Counted from the first letter of the stretch, positions 43,390 to 52,830 are shown. The stretch is DNA of 64,000 nucleotides from Pseudogulbenkiania sp. MAI-1 (GCF_000527175.1 NZ_AZUR01000001.1:1089011-1153010), one strand, 5' to 3'. The notes: a model not told the origin generated them from the letters alone. Numbers and translations are program-made.

Positions 43390-43869
43390 ATGACATTCCG
43401 TTCCATTTTGTTCGTCTGCCACGGCAACATTTGCCGCTCCCCCACCGCCGAAGGTGTGATGCGCGCCAAGCTGGAAGAGGCCGGCCTCTCGCTGCAGATC
43501 GAGGTCGATTCGGCCGGCACCCATGACTACCATGTCGGCGAAGCACCGGACCCGCGCAGCCAGCAGGCGGCGCGACGGCGCGGCTACGACCTGTCGGCCC
43601 AGCGCGCGCGCCAGGTTTGCCTGGCGGATTTCGAGCGCTTCGACCTGGTGCTGGCGGCCGACCTGCGCAACCTCACCGCGTTGCGCCAGCATTGCCCCCC
43701 CGCCTTGCGGCACAAGCTGGCGCTGATGCTGGCCCCGCTGGGCGGCAACCGGGAAGTGCCCGATCCCTATTACGGCGGCGAGAGCGGCTTCGATCACGTG
43801 CTCGACCTGCTGGAGGCCGCCTGTGACGGCTGGCTCGAGCGGCTGCAGCAGGACCCGTTGCCGCGTTGA
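43390..43869 (+). CDS. Low-molecular-weight protein tyrosine phosphatase
   Basis: The 159-aa protein has the P-loop FVCHGNICRSPTAEG (Cys10, Arg16 of CX5R) and the general-acid loop DPYYGG. Such enzymes remove phosphate from tyrosines of BY-kinases or arginines of clients. It is 20 nt after uvrB and probably co-transcribed; no BY-kinase or exopolysaccharide gene is near. Confidence 0.92.
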   Translation: MTFRSILFVCHGNICRSPTAEGVMRAKLEEAGLSLQIEVDSAGTHDYHVGEAPDPRSQQAARRRGYDLSAQRARQVCLADFERFDLVLAADLRNLTALRQHCPPALRHKLALMLAPLGGNREVPDPYYGGESGFDHVLDLLEAACDGWLERLQQDPLPR

Positions 43870-44024
43870 ACCGGCCGGCGTGCAGCCAGAGACGGCATGA
43901 TGCTGCTATCATCAAGTGAGAAAAACGCCGGGGCGGAGTGCCCCGATGCTCTGCTTCGGCCAACCCCACCCACTTGGCTCGTGCTACGGTGAACACGCCC
44001 TAGAATCATAAAAAAAGGAAACCC

Positions 44025-44720
44025 ATGGGGACTCCGCCGAAAGTGGTTAACGGCAAACCAACCATAGAAGTCGCCCCCTGCCACTCGGCCGACGTCATCC
44101 TGGCGCGGCAGCCGGGGCGCTCGTCGCTGGCGCAGCAGACCGTCATCGTCATCGGTTCCTCGACAGGAGGCACCGAAGCCCTGCGCGCACTGTTGACGGC
44201 ATTGCCGGAGGGCATGCCGCCGATTCTGATTGCCCAGCACATGCCGGAGATGTTCACCAAGTCGTTCGCCGCCCGGCTCGATTCGCTGTGCAAGCTGGCG
44301 GTGAAGGAGGCCGAGGATAACGAGCGGTTGCAGGCCAATACCGTCTATATCGCGCCGGGACACTCGCACCTGCTGCTCAAGGCCGGCCCGAGCGTCGGCC
44401 TGTTCACCTCGCTCAACGCCGGCCCGCCGGTGAACCGCCACCGCCCCTCCGTCGACGTGCTGTTCCGCTCCGCCGCCAACCTGGTCGGCAAGAACTGCAT
44501 CGGCGTCATCCTCACCGGCATGGGGCGGGATGGTGCCAACGGCATGGCCGAGCTCAAGCAGGCGGGTGCCTACAACATCGCCCAGGACGAAGCCAGTTGC
44601 GTGGTGTTCGGCATGCCCAAGGAGGCGATTGCGCAGGGCGGGGCGCACGAGGTGCTGCCGCTGACCGCCATCGCCGGCCGTCTGGTGGCGCTGGCCCAGC
44701 AGCGCCCGCCGCAGTTATAA
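44025..44720 (+). CDS. Stand-alone CheB-type methylesterase domain
   Basis: The 231-aa protein contains only the CheB esterase domain (about residues 38-225): VIGSSTGGTEAL (Ser45/46), IAQHMP (His72) and TGMGRDGANG (Asp). The N-terminal receiver domain of normal CheB is absent, replaced by ~35 residues that resemble the usual linker. CheB demethylates chemoreceptor glutamates; without a receiver it would not be switched by CheA. It lies 10 nt before the flagellar regulator flrC, not in a che cluster, which suggests a tie to flagellar control. AAGGAAAC precedes ATG 44025. Confidence 0.85.
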   Translation: MGTPPKVVNGKPTIEVAPCHSADVILARQPGRSSLAQQTVIVIGSSTGGTEALRALLTALPEGMPPILIAQHMPEMFTKSFAARLDSLCKLAVKEAEDNERLQANTVYIAPGHSHLLLKAGPSVGLFTSLNAGPPVNRHRPSVDVLFRSAANLVGKNCIGVILTGMGRDGANGMAELKQAGAYNIAQDEASCVVFGMPKEAIAQGGAHEVLPLTAIAGRLVALAQQRPPQL

Positions 44721-44730
44721 CAGGATAATC

Positions 44731-46110
44731 ATGACGTTTTTACCCATTCTGGTGGTCGAGGACGATGCCGACCTGCGCGAAGCCATCGTCGATACCCTGA
44801 GTCTCGCCGGCTATCCCACGCTCGAGGCCGGCGATGGCCGGGAGGCGCTGGCGGTACTGGAGAAGGAAATCGTAGGGCTGATCGTGTCCGATGCGCAGAT
44901 GCAGCCGATGGACGGCTACGCGCTGTTCGACGAGGTGAAGAAGCGCCACCCCGGCCTGCCCTTCATCCTGATGACGGCCTACGGCGTGATCGAGCGCGCC
45001 ATCGAGTTGTTGCGCGCCGGGGCCACCCACTACCTGCTCAAGCCGTTCGAGCCGGCCAGCCTGATCGCCGAGGTCGAGAAGCATCTGTTGCGCATGCCGG
45101 CCGAGCAGGGCGACGGCGTGGTGGCGGAGTCGGCCGCCATGCGCCAGTTGTTCTCGCTGGCGAGCCGGGTTGCGCAAAGCGACGCCACCGTGCTGATTTC
45201 CGGCCCCAGCGGGTCCGGCAAGGAGGTGCTGGCGCGCTACATCCACCGCCACTCGCGCCGCGCGGCCGGGCCGTTCGTGGCGGTCAACTGCGCGGCGATC
45301 CCGGAAAACCTGTTGGAATCGACGCTGTTCGGCCACGAGAAGGGCGCCTTCACGGGCGCGGCGCAGGCGCTGCCCGGCAAGTTCGAGCAGGCCCAGGGCG
45401 GCACGCTGCTGCTCGACGAGATCACCGAGATGCCGCTCGCGCTGCAGGCCAAGCTGCTGCGCGTCTTGCAGGAGCGTGAAGTGGAGCGGGTCGGCAGTAC
45501 CCGCACCATCCGCCTCGACGTGCGCGTGCTCGCCACCACCAACCGCGACATCCAGCGCGAGGTCGAGGCCGGCCGCTTCCGCGAGGACCTGTATTTCCGG
45601 CTCAACGTCTTCCCGCTTTCCATCCCTGCTCTGGCGGCGCGGCGCGACGACATCCTGCCGCTGGCACGGCTTATGCTTAAAAGGTATGCGGAGGCCGCCG
45701 GACGGGGCCCGCTCCGGCTTTCGGGCGGGGCGGAACGTCAATTGACGGCCTATAGTTGGGAAGGTAACATCCGCGAACTGGAAAATGTCATGCAGCGGGC
45801 GGTGATTCTTGCCGCCGGGGCGGAAATTCTTGCCGCCGACTTGATGTTGCCGGACCATTCCTGCCTTGTGGAGCCGGTTGCCTTTTCCCCGGTTGCCGTC
45901 GCCCCGCCAGCGGAGTCCGACATGAAGACGCTGGAGCGACGGCACATTCTGGAAACACTGGCCGCCGTGGGTGGAGTGAAGAAGCTCGCGGCAGAAAAAC
46001 TGGGCATCAGCGAACGCACCCTGCGTTACAAGCTGCAGCGCTATCGGGAGGACGACTCGATGGAGCCGGCGGACGAAGGGCGGGTCGGGGTGTCGGGCAG
46101 CAGGGAGTAA
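44731..46110 (+). CDS. flrC: Flagellar sigma-54-dependent response regulator FlrC/FleR
   Basis: The 459-aa protein has a receiver (about 1-120, phospho-Asp54 in LIVSDAQMQPMDGY), an AAA+ domain with Walker A GPSGSGKE (158-165), the sigma-54 contact GAFTGA (205-210) and LLLDEI, and a Fis-type helix-turn-helix at the C-terminus (KKLAAEKLGISERTLRYKL). FlrC/FleR activates class 3 basal-body genes, which begin 2 nt downstream with fliE. Its usual partner kinase FlrB/FleS is not next to it; the CheB-like gene takes that place. The last third of the gene has noticeably weaker GC codon bias. Confidence 0.92.
   Translation: MTFLPILVVEDDADLREAIVDTLSLAGYPTLEAGDGREALAVLEKEIVGLIVSDAQMQPMDGYALFDEVKKRHPGLPFILMTAYGVIERAIELLRAGATHYLLKPFEPASLIAEVEKHLLRMPAEQGDGVVAESAAMRQLFSLASRVAQSDATVLISGPSGSGKEVLARYIHRHSRRAAGPFVAVNCAAIPENLLESTLFGHEKGAFTGAAQALPGKFEQAQGGTLLLDEITEMPLALQAKLLRVLQEREVERVGSTRTIRLDVRVLATTNRDIQREVEAGRFREDLYFRLNVFPLSIPALAARRDDILPLARLMLKRYAEAAGRGPLRLSGGAERQLTAYSWEGNIRELENVMQRAVILAAGAEILAADLMLPDHSCLVEPVAFSPVAVAPPAESDMKTLERRHILETLAAVGGVKKLAAEKLGISERTLRYKLQRYREDDSMEPADEGRVGVSGSRE
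45662..45677 (+). promoter_or_regulatory. Sigma-54-like promoter inside flrC
   Basis: TGGCACGGCTTATGCT fits TGGCACG-N4-TTGCW at all fixed positions except one (A for the first T of TTGC), with correct GG-to-GC spacing. It lies about 440 bp before fliE and could drive the fli operon. The codons spelling it (CTT, CTT, AAA, AGG) are unusual for this genome. Confidence 0.4.
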
Positions 46111-46112
46111 GC

Positions 46113-46430
46113 ATGGCGACACAGGGCATAGACCAGCTATTGGGGGAGTTGCGGGCATCCGCAGCTCTGGCGGCAGGCAAGACGCAGCAGCCGCAGGAGA
46201 CGCCGCAAGTTGACTTTGCGGATGTTCTCAAGTCCACTATCGAGCAGGTGAATTCCGCTCAGCAGACTTCGCAGGAAATGCAGAAGCAGTTTGAGCTGGG
46301 GGAGGAAGGGGTTAACCTGCAGGACGTGATGGTGTCTTTGCAGAAAGCCAGTCTGTCGTTCCAGACCATGGTCCAGGCACGCAACAAGCTGGTATCCGCC
46401 TATCAGGAAATCATGAATACTCAAATCTAG
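46113..46430 (+). CDS. fliE: Flagellar hook-basal body protein FliE
   Basis: FliE joins the MS ring to the proximal rod. The 105-aa protein has FADVLKSTIEQVNSAQQTS, the conserved LQDVMVSLQKASLSFQTMVQ and the terminal VSAYQEIMNTQI. It starts 2 nt after flrC, so both are likely transcribed together, and leads fliE-K. Confidence 0.95.
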   Translation: MATQGIDQLLGELRASAALAAGKTQQPQETPQVDFADVLKSTIEQVNSAQQTSQEMQKQFELGEEGVNLQDVMVSLQKASLSFQTMVQARNKLVSAYQEIMNTQI

Positions 46431-46483
46431 CGCTGCTTGTGTCATGCCGGCAGCGGTTGGGATTGAAAGCATAAAACCACTGT

Positions 46484-48211
46484 ATGGCTGATCTGGCAGA
46501 TAACGCTACACCTCCATGGCGCATGCGCGTCAATGAAGCGAGCGACCGCTTCAAGGCGTTGCCCAACAACAAGAAAATCCTCCTTTTCGCGGCGCTGGCC
46601 GCCGTGTTCTCGGTCATCGTCGGCCTGCTCGTCCTCAACCGCACGCCCGACTACAAAGTCTTGTTCGCCAACGTGGCCGACCGCGACGGCGGCCAGATCA
46701 CGGCCGCCTTGCAGCAGATGAACGTGCCCTACCAGATCGGCGCCGGCGGCGTGATCTCGGTGCCGTCCGACAAGGTCTACGACGTGCGCCTGAAACTGGC
46801 GGCGCAGGGCCTGCCCAAGGCGGGCGGCGTCGGCTTCGAACTGATGGACAACCAGAAGTTCGGCATCAGCCAGTTCGCCGAGCAGGTCAACTACCAGCGC
46901 TCCATCGAGGGCGAGCTGGCGCGCACCATCGAAGCCATCGGCGCGGTCGAGTCGGCGCGCGTGCACATCGCCATCCCCAAGCAGAGCGTGTTCGTGCGCG
47001 ACCAGCAGCAGCCGACGGCCTCGGTCATGCTCAACCTGTATCCGGGGCGAGTGCTCGACGCCGGGCAGATCGCCGGCATCCTGCATCTGGTATCCAGTTC
47101 GGTTCCCAATCTGTCGGCACGCAACGTGACGGTGGTCGATCAGGACGGCAACCTGCTGTCCAGCCAGGCCGACGTCAACAACGCCAGCGGGCTGGATCAG
47201 CGTCAGTTGAGCTACGTGCACCAGATCGAAAGCGATTTCGTCAAGCGCATCGAGGCCATCCTGGAACCGATTTTCGGCCGCGGCAACGTGCGGGCGCAGG
47301 TCACCGCCAACGTCGATTTCTCCGAGGTGGAACAGACCTCGGAAACCTTCCGTCCCAACTCGACCCCCAACCCGTCGGCGACGCGCAGCCAGCAGATCGT
47401 CGAGAAGCTGGGCAGCGGCGCCACGCTGCCGGGCGGCGTGCCGGGCGCCCTGTCCAACCAGCCGCCTTCGGCCGCCTCGGCGCCGATCACCCTGCCGCCC
47501 GGGGCCGCCCCGGGGACGGCCACGCTGTCCGGACAGGCGCTGGGACAGAACGGCGCACTGGAGCGCCAGCTCATCACCAACTACGAAGTCGACAAGACCA
47601 TTCAGCACACCAAGCTGCCCAAGGGCGTGCTCAAGCGCCTGTCGGCGGCGGTGGTGGTCAACTACCGCCTGATGCCGGACCGCAACGGCGAGGTCAAACC
47701 GACCCCGCTCACCGCCCAGGAGATCCAGCAGGTCAACAACCTGGTGCGCGAGACCATGGGCTATAACACGGAGCGTGGCGATACGCTCAACGTGGTCAAC
47801 GCGGCGTTTGCCGGCAACGCCCCGCCGCCTTCGCTGCAGGATAAGGTCGTCGATTACGTCAGCAGCAATGCCACCGATCTGGTCAAGTACCTGCTGCTGG
47901 CGATCGCCGTGCTGTACCTGCTGTTCGGCGTGGTGCGCCCGATCGTGCGCGACGTGCTCAAGCCGCCCAAGGCCGACAAGGGCCCGGCGGCCGCCGAAGG
48001 AGAGGAAGCCGCCGGCGCGCCCGGCCGTCTGCTGGCCGTGGCCGGCGAAGAGGGCGAGGCGGCCGCGGCGGCCGAGGAAGCCAACCTCGATCCACGCGAA
48101 CGGCAGCGCCGTCAGTACATGAGCAATCTGGAAGCCGCGCGCGAACTGGTGAAATCCGATCCGCGCATGGCGGCGCAGATCATCAAGGAATGGATCAGTT
48201 CCGATGAGTGA
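46484..48211 (+). CDS. fliF: Flagellar MS-ring protein FliF
   Basis: The 575-aa protein has two membrane helices (about 27-46 and 465-485) flanking the ring-building motifs, with YKVLFANVADRDGGQI and SARVHIAIPKQSVFVRDQQ in the first, and a Pro/Ala-rich loop near 305-350. The C-terminal tail (LVKSDPRMAAQIIKEW) binds FliG. Its stop overlaps the fliG start by 8 bp, favouring matched synthesis of the two ring partners. Confidence 0.96.
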   Translation: MADLADNATPPWRMRVNEASDRFKALPNNKKILLFAALAAVFSVIVGLLVLNRTPDYKVLFANVADRDGGQITAALQQMNVPYQIGAGGVISVPSDKVYDVRLKLAAQGLPKAGGVGFELMDNQKFGISQFAEQVNYQRSIEGELARTIEAIGAVESARVHIAIPKQSVFVRDQQQPTASVMLNLYPGRVLDAGQIAGILHLVSSSVPNLSARNVTVVDQDGNLLSSQADVNNASGLDQRQLSYVHQIESDFVKRIEAILEPIFGRGNVRAQVTANVDFSEVEQTSETFRPNSTPNPSATRSQQIVEKLGSGATLPGGVPGALSNQPPSAASAPITLPPGAAPGTATLSGQALGQNGALERQLITNYEVDKTIQHTKLPKGVLKRLSAAVVVNYRLMPDRNGEVKPTPLTAQEIQQVNNLVRETMGYNTERGDTLNVVNAAFAGNAPPPSLQDKVVDYVSSNATDLVKYLLLAIAVLYLLFGVVRPIVRDVLKPPKADKGPAAAEGEEAAGAPGRLLAVAGEEGEAAAAAEEANLDPRERQRRQYMSNLEAARELVKSDPRMAAQIIKEWISSDE

Positions 48212-49202
48212 TAACGGAGTGCACCGCAGCGCGGTGCTGCTGTTCAGCCTGGGGCAGGCCGAGGCCGTCGAGGTGTTCAAGTACCTGGGGCCCAAGGAGG
48301 TGCAGAAGATCTCGCTGGCCATGGCGTCGATCAACAACCTCAGCCATGAGGACATCGACGTGGTCGTCAACCAGTTCCGCGAGGAGTGCCAGGCGCGGGC
48401 CAGTCTCGGCGCCTCCGATGAATACCTGCGCAACGTGCTGGTCGAGGCGCTGGGCGCGGACAAGGCCTCCAACCTGCTCGACAAGATCATGCAGGGCAAC
48501 GACCAGAGCGGCATCGAGAGCCTGAAGTGGATGGACCCGTCGTCGGCGGCCGACCTGATCCGGAACGAGCACCCGCAGATCGTCGCCACCATCCTGGTGC
48601 ACCTCGACCCCGACCTGTCGAGCGCCATCCTGGGCTACTTCCCCGAGCGCCTGCGCAACGAGGTGCTGATCCGCACCGCGACGCTGGAAGGGGTGCAGCC
48701 GCAGGCCTTGCGCGAGCTGAACGACGTGTTGACGCAACTGTTGTCCGGCTCCGACCGCATCAAGAAGAGCGCCGCCGGCGGCATCGCGCTCACGGCGGAA
48801 ATCCTCAACTTCATGGGCGGCAACGTCGAGGCTTCGGCGCTGGGCTACATCCGCGAGCACGACCCGGAACTGGCGCAGCGCATCCAGGACAAGATGTTCG
48901 TGTTCGAGAACATCCTCGACATCGACGACCGCTCCATCCAGACCATCCTGCGCGAGGTGCAGACCGATTCGCTGGTGGTGGCGCTCAAGGGCACCAGCCA
49001 GGAGCTCAAGGACAAGATCTTCCGCAACATGTCGCAGCGGGCGGCGGAAATGCTGCGCGACGACCTCGAGGCCAAGGGGCCGGTCAAGCTGTCCGAGGTG
49101 GAAGCGGAGCAGAAAGAGATTCTCAAGATCGTGCGCAAACTGGCCGACGACGGCCAGATCGTGCTAGGCAGCAAGGGTGGCGATGAAGGCCTCGTCGAGT
49201 AA
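48204..49202 (+). CDS. fliG: Flagellar motor switch protein FliG
   Basis: The 332-aa rotor protein has three armadillo-like domains: the N-terminal FliF-binding part (RSAVLLFSLGQAEAVEVFKY), the middle EHPQI motif (IRNEHPQIVATILVHLD), and the charged torque helix (FVFENILDIDDRSIQTILRE). It overlaps fliF by 8 bp and fliH by 20 bp. Confidence 0.97.
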   Translation: MSDNGVHRSAVLLFSLGQAEAVEVFKYLGPKEVQKISLAMASINNLSHEDIDVVVNQFREECQARASLGASDEYLRNVLVEALGADKASNLLDKIMQGNDQSGIESLKWMDPSSAADLIRNEHPQIVATILVHLDPDLSSAILGYFPERLRNEVLIRTATLEGVQPQALRELNDVLTQLLSGSDRIKKSAAGGIALTAEILNFMGGNVEASALGYIREHDPELAQRIQDKMFVFENILDIDDRSIQTILREVQTDSLVVALKGTSQELKDKIFRNMSQRAAEMLRDDLEAKGPVKLSEVEAEQKEILKIVRKLADDGQIVLGSKGGDEGLVE

Positions 49203-49962
49203 CTCGATCATCCCCGGCGAGCAGGTCACCGAATGGCGCGCCTGGTCGCCGGCCAGTTTCCAGGACGCCGCCGCGCCGGCCCCCCGCGCCGCGGAGGAGC
49301 CTGCCGTCGCGGCGGAGGGCGAGAGCCCGGAGCCGGACGAGGACCCTCCCTTAGCCGCGTCCGAGGAGGGCGATCCGGCAGAGGAGGCGCCGCCCAGTTC
49401 CTATCCCACGGCCGCCGAACTGGAGGCCATCCATCAGGAAGCCTGGCAGACGGGGCACGAGGCTGGTCTCGCCGAAGGGCGGCTGCAGGGGCAGGCCGAG
49501 GCGCTGGCGGAGGTGTCGGCCACCTTCGCCCGGCACTGGGAGCCCTTGCAGGCGCTGGCCGACCAGTTTGCCGATGGCTTGAACCGGATGGAGGCGGAGC
49601 TCGCGCACGACATCCTGTCGTTTTCGGTCGGCCTGGCCGAGCGGCTGGTGGCGGCGCATCTGGCCTGCGATCCCTGCGCGCTCGAGTCGGTGCTGCGCCA
49701 GGCCTTGTCCGACCTGCCCGCCACGCTGGGGCAGGCGCGTCTGCGCGTCAATCCCGACGACCTGGAGGTGGCGCGCGCCTTCCTGCAGCAGGAAACCCCC
49801 GAAACCGTCTGGCAATGGCTGCCCGACCCGTCCATCGCGCGCGGCGGTTGCATCATCGATACCGCCCATCTGCGCCTGGACCTGACCCTGACCGCCCGTC
49901 TCGACGCGTTGAAGTCGGCCCTGGGATTGGAGCCGTCGACCGATGACTCACCAGCTGCTTGA
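49183..49962 (+). CDS. fliH: Flagellar export ATPase regulator FliH
   Basis: FliH holds the ATPase FliI inactive and docks it at the C-ring and gate. The 259-aa protein has an acidic, Pro/Ala-rich N-terminus (about 30-75), a helical middle with GxxxG-like spacing (TGHEAGLAEGRLQGQAEAL) and a V-ATPase-E-like C-terminal domain (PSIARGGCIIDTAHLRLD). ATG 49183 is preferred over a GTG six bases upstream. It overlaps fliG by 20 bp and fliI by 20 bp. Confidence 0.93.
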   Translation: MKASSSNSIIPGEQVTEWRAWSPASFQDAAAPAPRAAEEPAVAAEGESPEPDEDPPLAASEEGDPAEEAPPSSYPTAAELEAIHQEAWQTGHEAGLAEGRLQGQAEALAEVSATFARHWEPLQALADQFADGLNRMEAELAHDILSFSVGLAERLVAAHLACDPCALESVLRQALSDLPATLGQARLRVNPDDLEVARAFLQQETPETVWQWLPDPSIARGGCIIDTAHLRLDLTLTARLDALKSALGLEPSTDDSPAA

Positions 49963-51337
49963 GCGCCAGCGGCGCTTTCTCGACGAGTGCCGCAGCGTGG
50001 CCGACCGGACGCCGCTGTGGCAGACTTGCGGCAAGCTGGTGCGGGTCACCGGCATGGTGATGGAGGCGGTCGGCCTCAAGCTGCCAGTGGGCAGCGCCTG
50101 CACCGTGTCCCTGCCGGATGGCCATGCCGTCGAGGCGGAGGTGGTCGGCTTTGCCGGCGACAAGGTGTTCCTGATGCCGCTGACCAACGTCCAGGGCCTG
50201 CTGCCGGGGGCCGAGGTGCGGCCGCTGGTGGCGCAGCACGCCCCGGTCTTCGGCCAGGGGGCCGCGCCGGCCAGCCTCTCGGGCTCGGCGGGGCGCCAAG
50301 TGCCGGTCGGCTTCAACCTGCTGGGCCGGGTGCTCGATTCGCTGGGGCGGCCGCTCGACGAAAAGGGCGCGCTGCAGCCCGAAGCCTATTTCCCCTTGTA
50401 CAGCCAGCCGCTCAATCCGCTGGAACGCTCGCCGGTGCGCACCGTGCTCGACGTGGGCGTGCGCGCCATCAACGGCCTGTTGACCGTCGGCCGCGGGCAG
50501 CGCCTGGGCTTGTTCGCCGGCTCCGGCGTCGGCAAGAGCGTGCTGCTCGGCATGATGGCGCGTTTCACCAAGGCGGACATTGTGGTGGTCGGCCTGATCG
50601 GCGAGCGAGGGCGCGAGGTCAAGGACTTCATCGAGAACATTCTCGGCGAGGAAGGGCGCGCGCGCTCGGTGATCGTCGCCGCGCCGGCCGATACTCCTCC
50701 GTTGATGCGTCTGCACGGCGCGGCCTACGCCACGGCCCTGGCCGAATACTTCCGCGCGCAGGGGCTCGACGTGCTGCTGCTGATGGACTCGGTGACGCGC
50801 TATGCCATGGCTCAGCGCGAGATCGCGCTCGCCATCGGCGAACCGCCGGTGACCAAGGGCTATCCACCCTCGGTGTTCGCGCGCCTGCCACAGTTGATCG
50901 AGCGTGCCGGCAACGGGGCTGCCGGCGGCGGGGCGATCACCGCCTTCTACACCGTGTTGTCCGAGGGCGACGACCAGCAGGACCCGATCGCCGATGCCGC
51001 CCGCGCCATCCTGGACGGTCACTTCGTGCTGTCACGCGAGCTGGCCGAGGCCGGTCATTACCCGGCCATCGACATCGAACAGTCGATCAGCCGGGTCATG
51101 GTCGACGTGGTGGAGCCGCGCCAGATGGACTTGGCGCGCCGCTTCAAGCAACTCTACTCGCGCTACCAGCGCAACCGCGACCTGATCAGCGTCGGCGCCT
51201 ACGTGGCCGGTTCCGACCCGATGCTGGACGAGGCGATCCGGCGCCAGCTGCCGATGGTCGGCTTCCTCACCCAGCCCATGCACGAGTCCCATGGCTACGA
51301 CTCCTGTCTCGAGCAACTGGCCAGCACCCTGGCGTAG
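49943..51337 (+). CDS. fliI: Flagellum-specific export ATPase FliI
   Basis: The 464-aa protein is an F1-beta-like ATPase with Walker A FAGSGVGKSVLL, GLIGERGREVKDF, Walker B VLLLMDSVTRYAMAQRE and YPPSVFARLPQL. It hydrolyses ATP to unload substrates at the flagellar export gate. It overlaps fliH by 20 bp and is followed after 12 nt by fliJ. Confidence 0.97.
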   Translation: MTHQLLERQRRFLDECRSVADRTPLWQTCGKLVRVTGMVMEAVGLKLPVGSACTVSLPDGHAVEAEVVGFAGDKVFLMPLTNVQGLLPGAEVRPLVAQHAPVFGQGAAPASLSGSAGRQVPVGFNLLGRVLDSLGRPLDEKGALQPEAYFPLYSQPLNPLERSPVRTVLDVGVRAINGLLTVGRGQRLGLFAGSGVGKSVLLGMMARFTKADIVVVGLIGERGREVKDFIENILGEEGRARSVIVAAPADTPPLMRLHGAAYATALAEYFRAQGLDVLLLMDSVTRYAMAQREIALAIGEPPVTKGYPPSVFARLPQLIERAGNGAAGGGAITAFYTVLSEGDDQQDPIADAARAILDGHFVLSRELAEAGHYPAIDIEQSISRVMVDVVEPRQMDLARRFKQLYSRYQRNRDLISVGAYVAGSDPMLDEAIRRQLPMVGFLTQPMHESHGYDSCLEQLASTLA

Positions 51338-51349
51338 TGAGTCGCGGCG

Positions 51350-51796
51350 ATGAAACCGAGCAAGTACGCGCTGTTGGTCCGACTGGCCGAAGAAAAGCAG
51401 GAGGCCGCCGCCGAGCGCATGCGCCAGGCCCAGGCCCGGCTGACTGAGGCATTGTCACGGCTGGAGCAGCTCGATGCCTTCCGCAATGAATACCGGCAAA
51501 GACTGCAGCAGAGCGGGGAGCGCGGCATGCCGGTGGCGCAGTGGCAGGATTTCCGCCGCTTCATCTCCCGGCTGGACGAAGCCATGCACAGTCAGCAGGC
51601 CGAGGTGGACCGCTGCAAGCAGACCTTTTTGCTGGCGCGGCAGGCGTGGAACAACGAGCGCAAACAGCTGAAGGCCTTCGAGACGCTGATCGAGCGCGAG
51701 CAGGCGCGCCAGGCGGTGCTCGAAAGCAAGCGCCAGCAGAAATTGAGCGATGAATTTGCCACCCGGCGTTTTTGGGACAAGCAGCACGAGGAGTAG
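51350..51796 (+). CDS. fliJ: Flagellar export protein FliJ
   Basis: The 148-aa protein is almost wholly coiled coil, as in FliJ: LVRLAEEKQEAAAERMRQ near the N-terminus and a long charged helix ending DEFATRRFWDKQHEE. FliJ inserts into the FliI hexamer and contacts FlhA to energise export. Confidence 0.9.
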   Translation: MKPSKYALLVRLAEEKQEAAAERMRQAQARLTEALSRLEQLDAFRNEYRQRLQQSGERGMPVAQWQDFRRFISRLDEAMHSQQAEVDRCKQTFLLARQAWNNERKQLKAFETLIEREQARQAVLESKRQQKLSDEFATRRFWDKQHEE

Positions 51797-51909
51797 GGGG
51801 AGGGTACGGTGTCGAAGGTGCCGCGATAGGTGCCGGCAGCATCCGTGCTCGAAAGGCTGGCCTGGAACTTGCTTTTCCATGACCATCTTTTAGCTGGAAG
51901 CCTTTGGTC

Positions 51910-52830
51910 ATGACGATTTCCATCCTTTCCCAAGCGGCGGTGAGCCCCAAGGGGCTGGCCGCGCAGAGCAGTGCGGCAGCCGGTGAGGACATTGCCGTCG
52001 GTAACACGCTGTTCGCCGGCCTGCTCGGCCAGCAACTGAGCCAACTGACTGCGCTGTCGGCGGCGGCCCCGAGCGCCGGGACGGAAGGGGAGAGCGCGGC
52101 CAGCGGCAAGAAATCGGCCAAGAAGAGCGTGCTGCCGGAGGAGTTGGTCCCGGCTGGGCAGATCGTGGCCTTGCAGCCGGTGCAGGCCGCCGTCACGTCC
52201 GAGCTGAGGCTGAATACGGAACCCGAGGTGGCCTCTGTCGCGCCGGGGGACGAGGTGCAGGAGGGGCTCCTGGCCGGGCTGGTGAGCGATAAGCCCCTTG
52301 CGGCAGAGGCGCAAAAATTGCCGGTGGACGGTGCTGCATTCGGACAATTCTTGCCGGTTCAGGCGGCGGCGAGCGGGGCGACCCAGCCGCCCGCCGAGGC
52401 CGGCCAGGCCAAGGTGCTGCCGTTGCCGATCAGCGACAGCAACTGGTCCAAGGCCATGAGCGAGCAGATGCTGTCGCTGGTCAGCGTCAAGGCCGACAAG
52501 GCCCAGATCCAGATCAATCCGCCCGAGCTCGGTCCGATCGACGTCACCCTGAAGCTCAATCAGGATCAGGTCCAGGTAACCTTCAGCGTTGCCACTCCGC
52601 AAGCGCGCGAAGCGGTGGAAAACAGCTTGCCCAAGCTCGCCACGATGCTGGCAGGAAGCGGCTTGCAACTGGCCGACGCCCAGGTGTCCAGCGGCCAGTC
52701 GGGGGGAGACCCGCGTCAGTCGCAGCGCCAGGCCAAGGCCTCGCGCGAGCCGGAGGACCAGGCCGTGGAGGGCAGCGATACCTTGTCGCTGATCAATCGG
52801 TCGCGGAATGTATTGAGCATTTTCGCCTGA
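51910..52830 (+). CDS. fliK: Flagellar hook-length control protein FliK
   Basis: The 306-aa secreted ruler protein has a low-complexity Ala/Gln/Ser-rich N-terminal two-thirds and the conserved C-terminal switch domain (KAQIQINPPELGPIDVTLKL, REAVENSLPKLATMLAGSGL). It ends the first half of the operon; ATG 51910 is used, with a TTG two codons earlier as a weaker choice. The region after it is AT-rich and may hold a second promoter. Confidence 0.92.
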   Translation: MTISILSQAAVSPKGLAAQSSAAAGEDIAVGNTLFAGLLGQQLSQLTALSAAAPSAGTEGESAASGKKSAKKSVLPEELVPAGQIVALQPVQAAVTSELRLNTEPEVASVAPGDEVQEGLLAGLVSDKPLAAEAQKLPVDGAAFGQFLPVQAAASGATQPPAEAGQAKVLPLPISDSNWSKAMSEQMLSLVSVKADKAQIQINPPELGPIDVTLKLNQDQVQVTFSVATPQAREAVENSLPKLATMLAGSGLQLADAQVSSGQSGGDPRQSQRQAKASREPEDQAVEGSDTLSLINRSRNVLSIFA

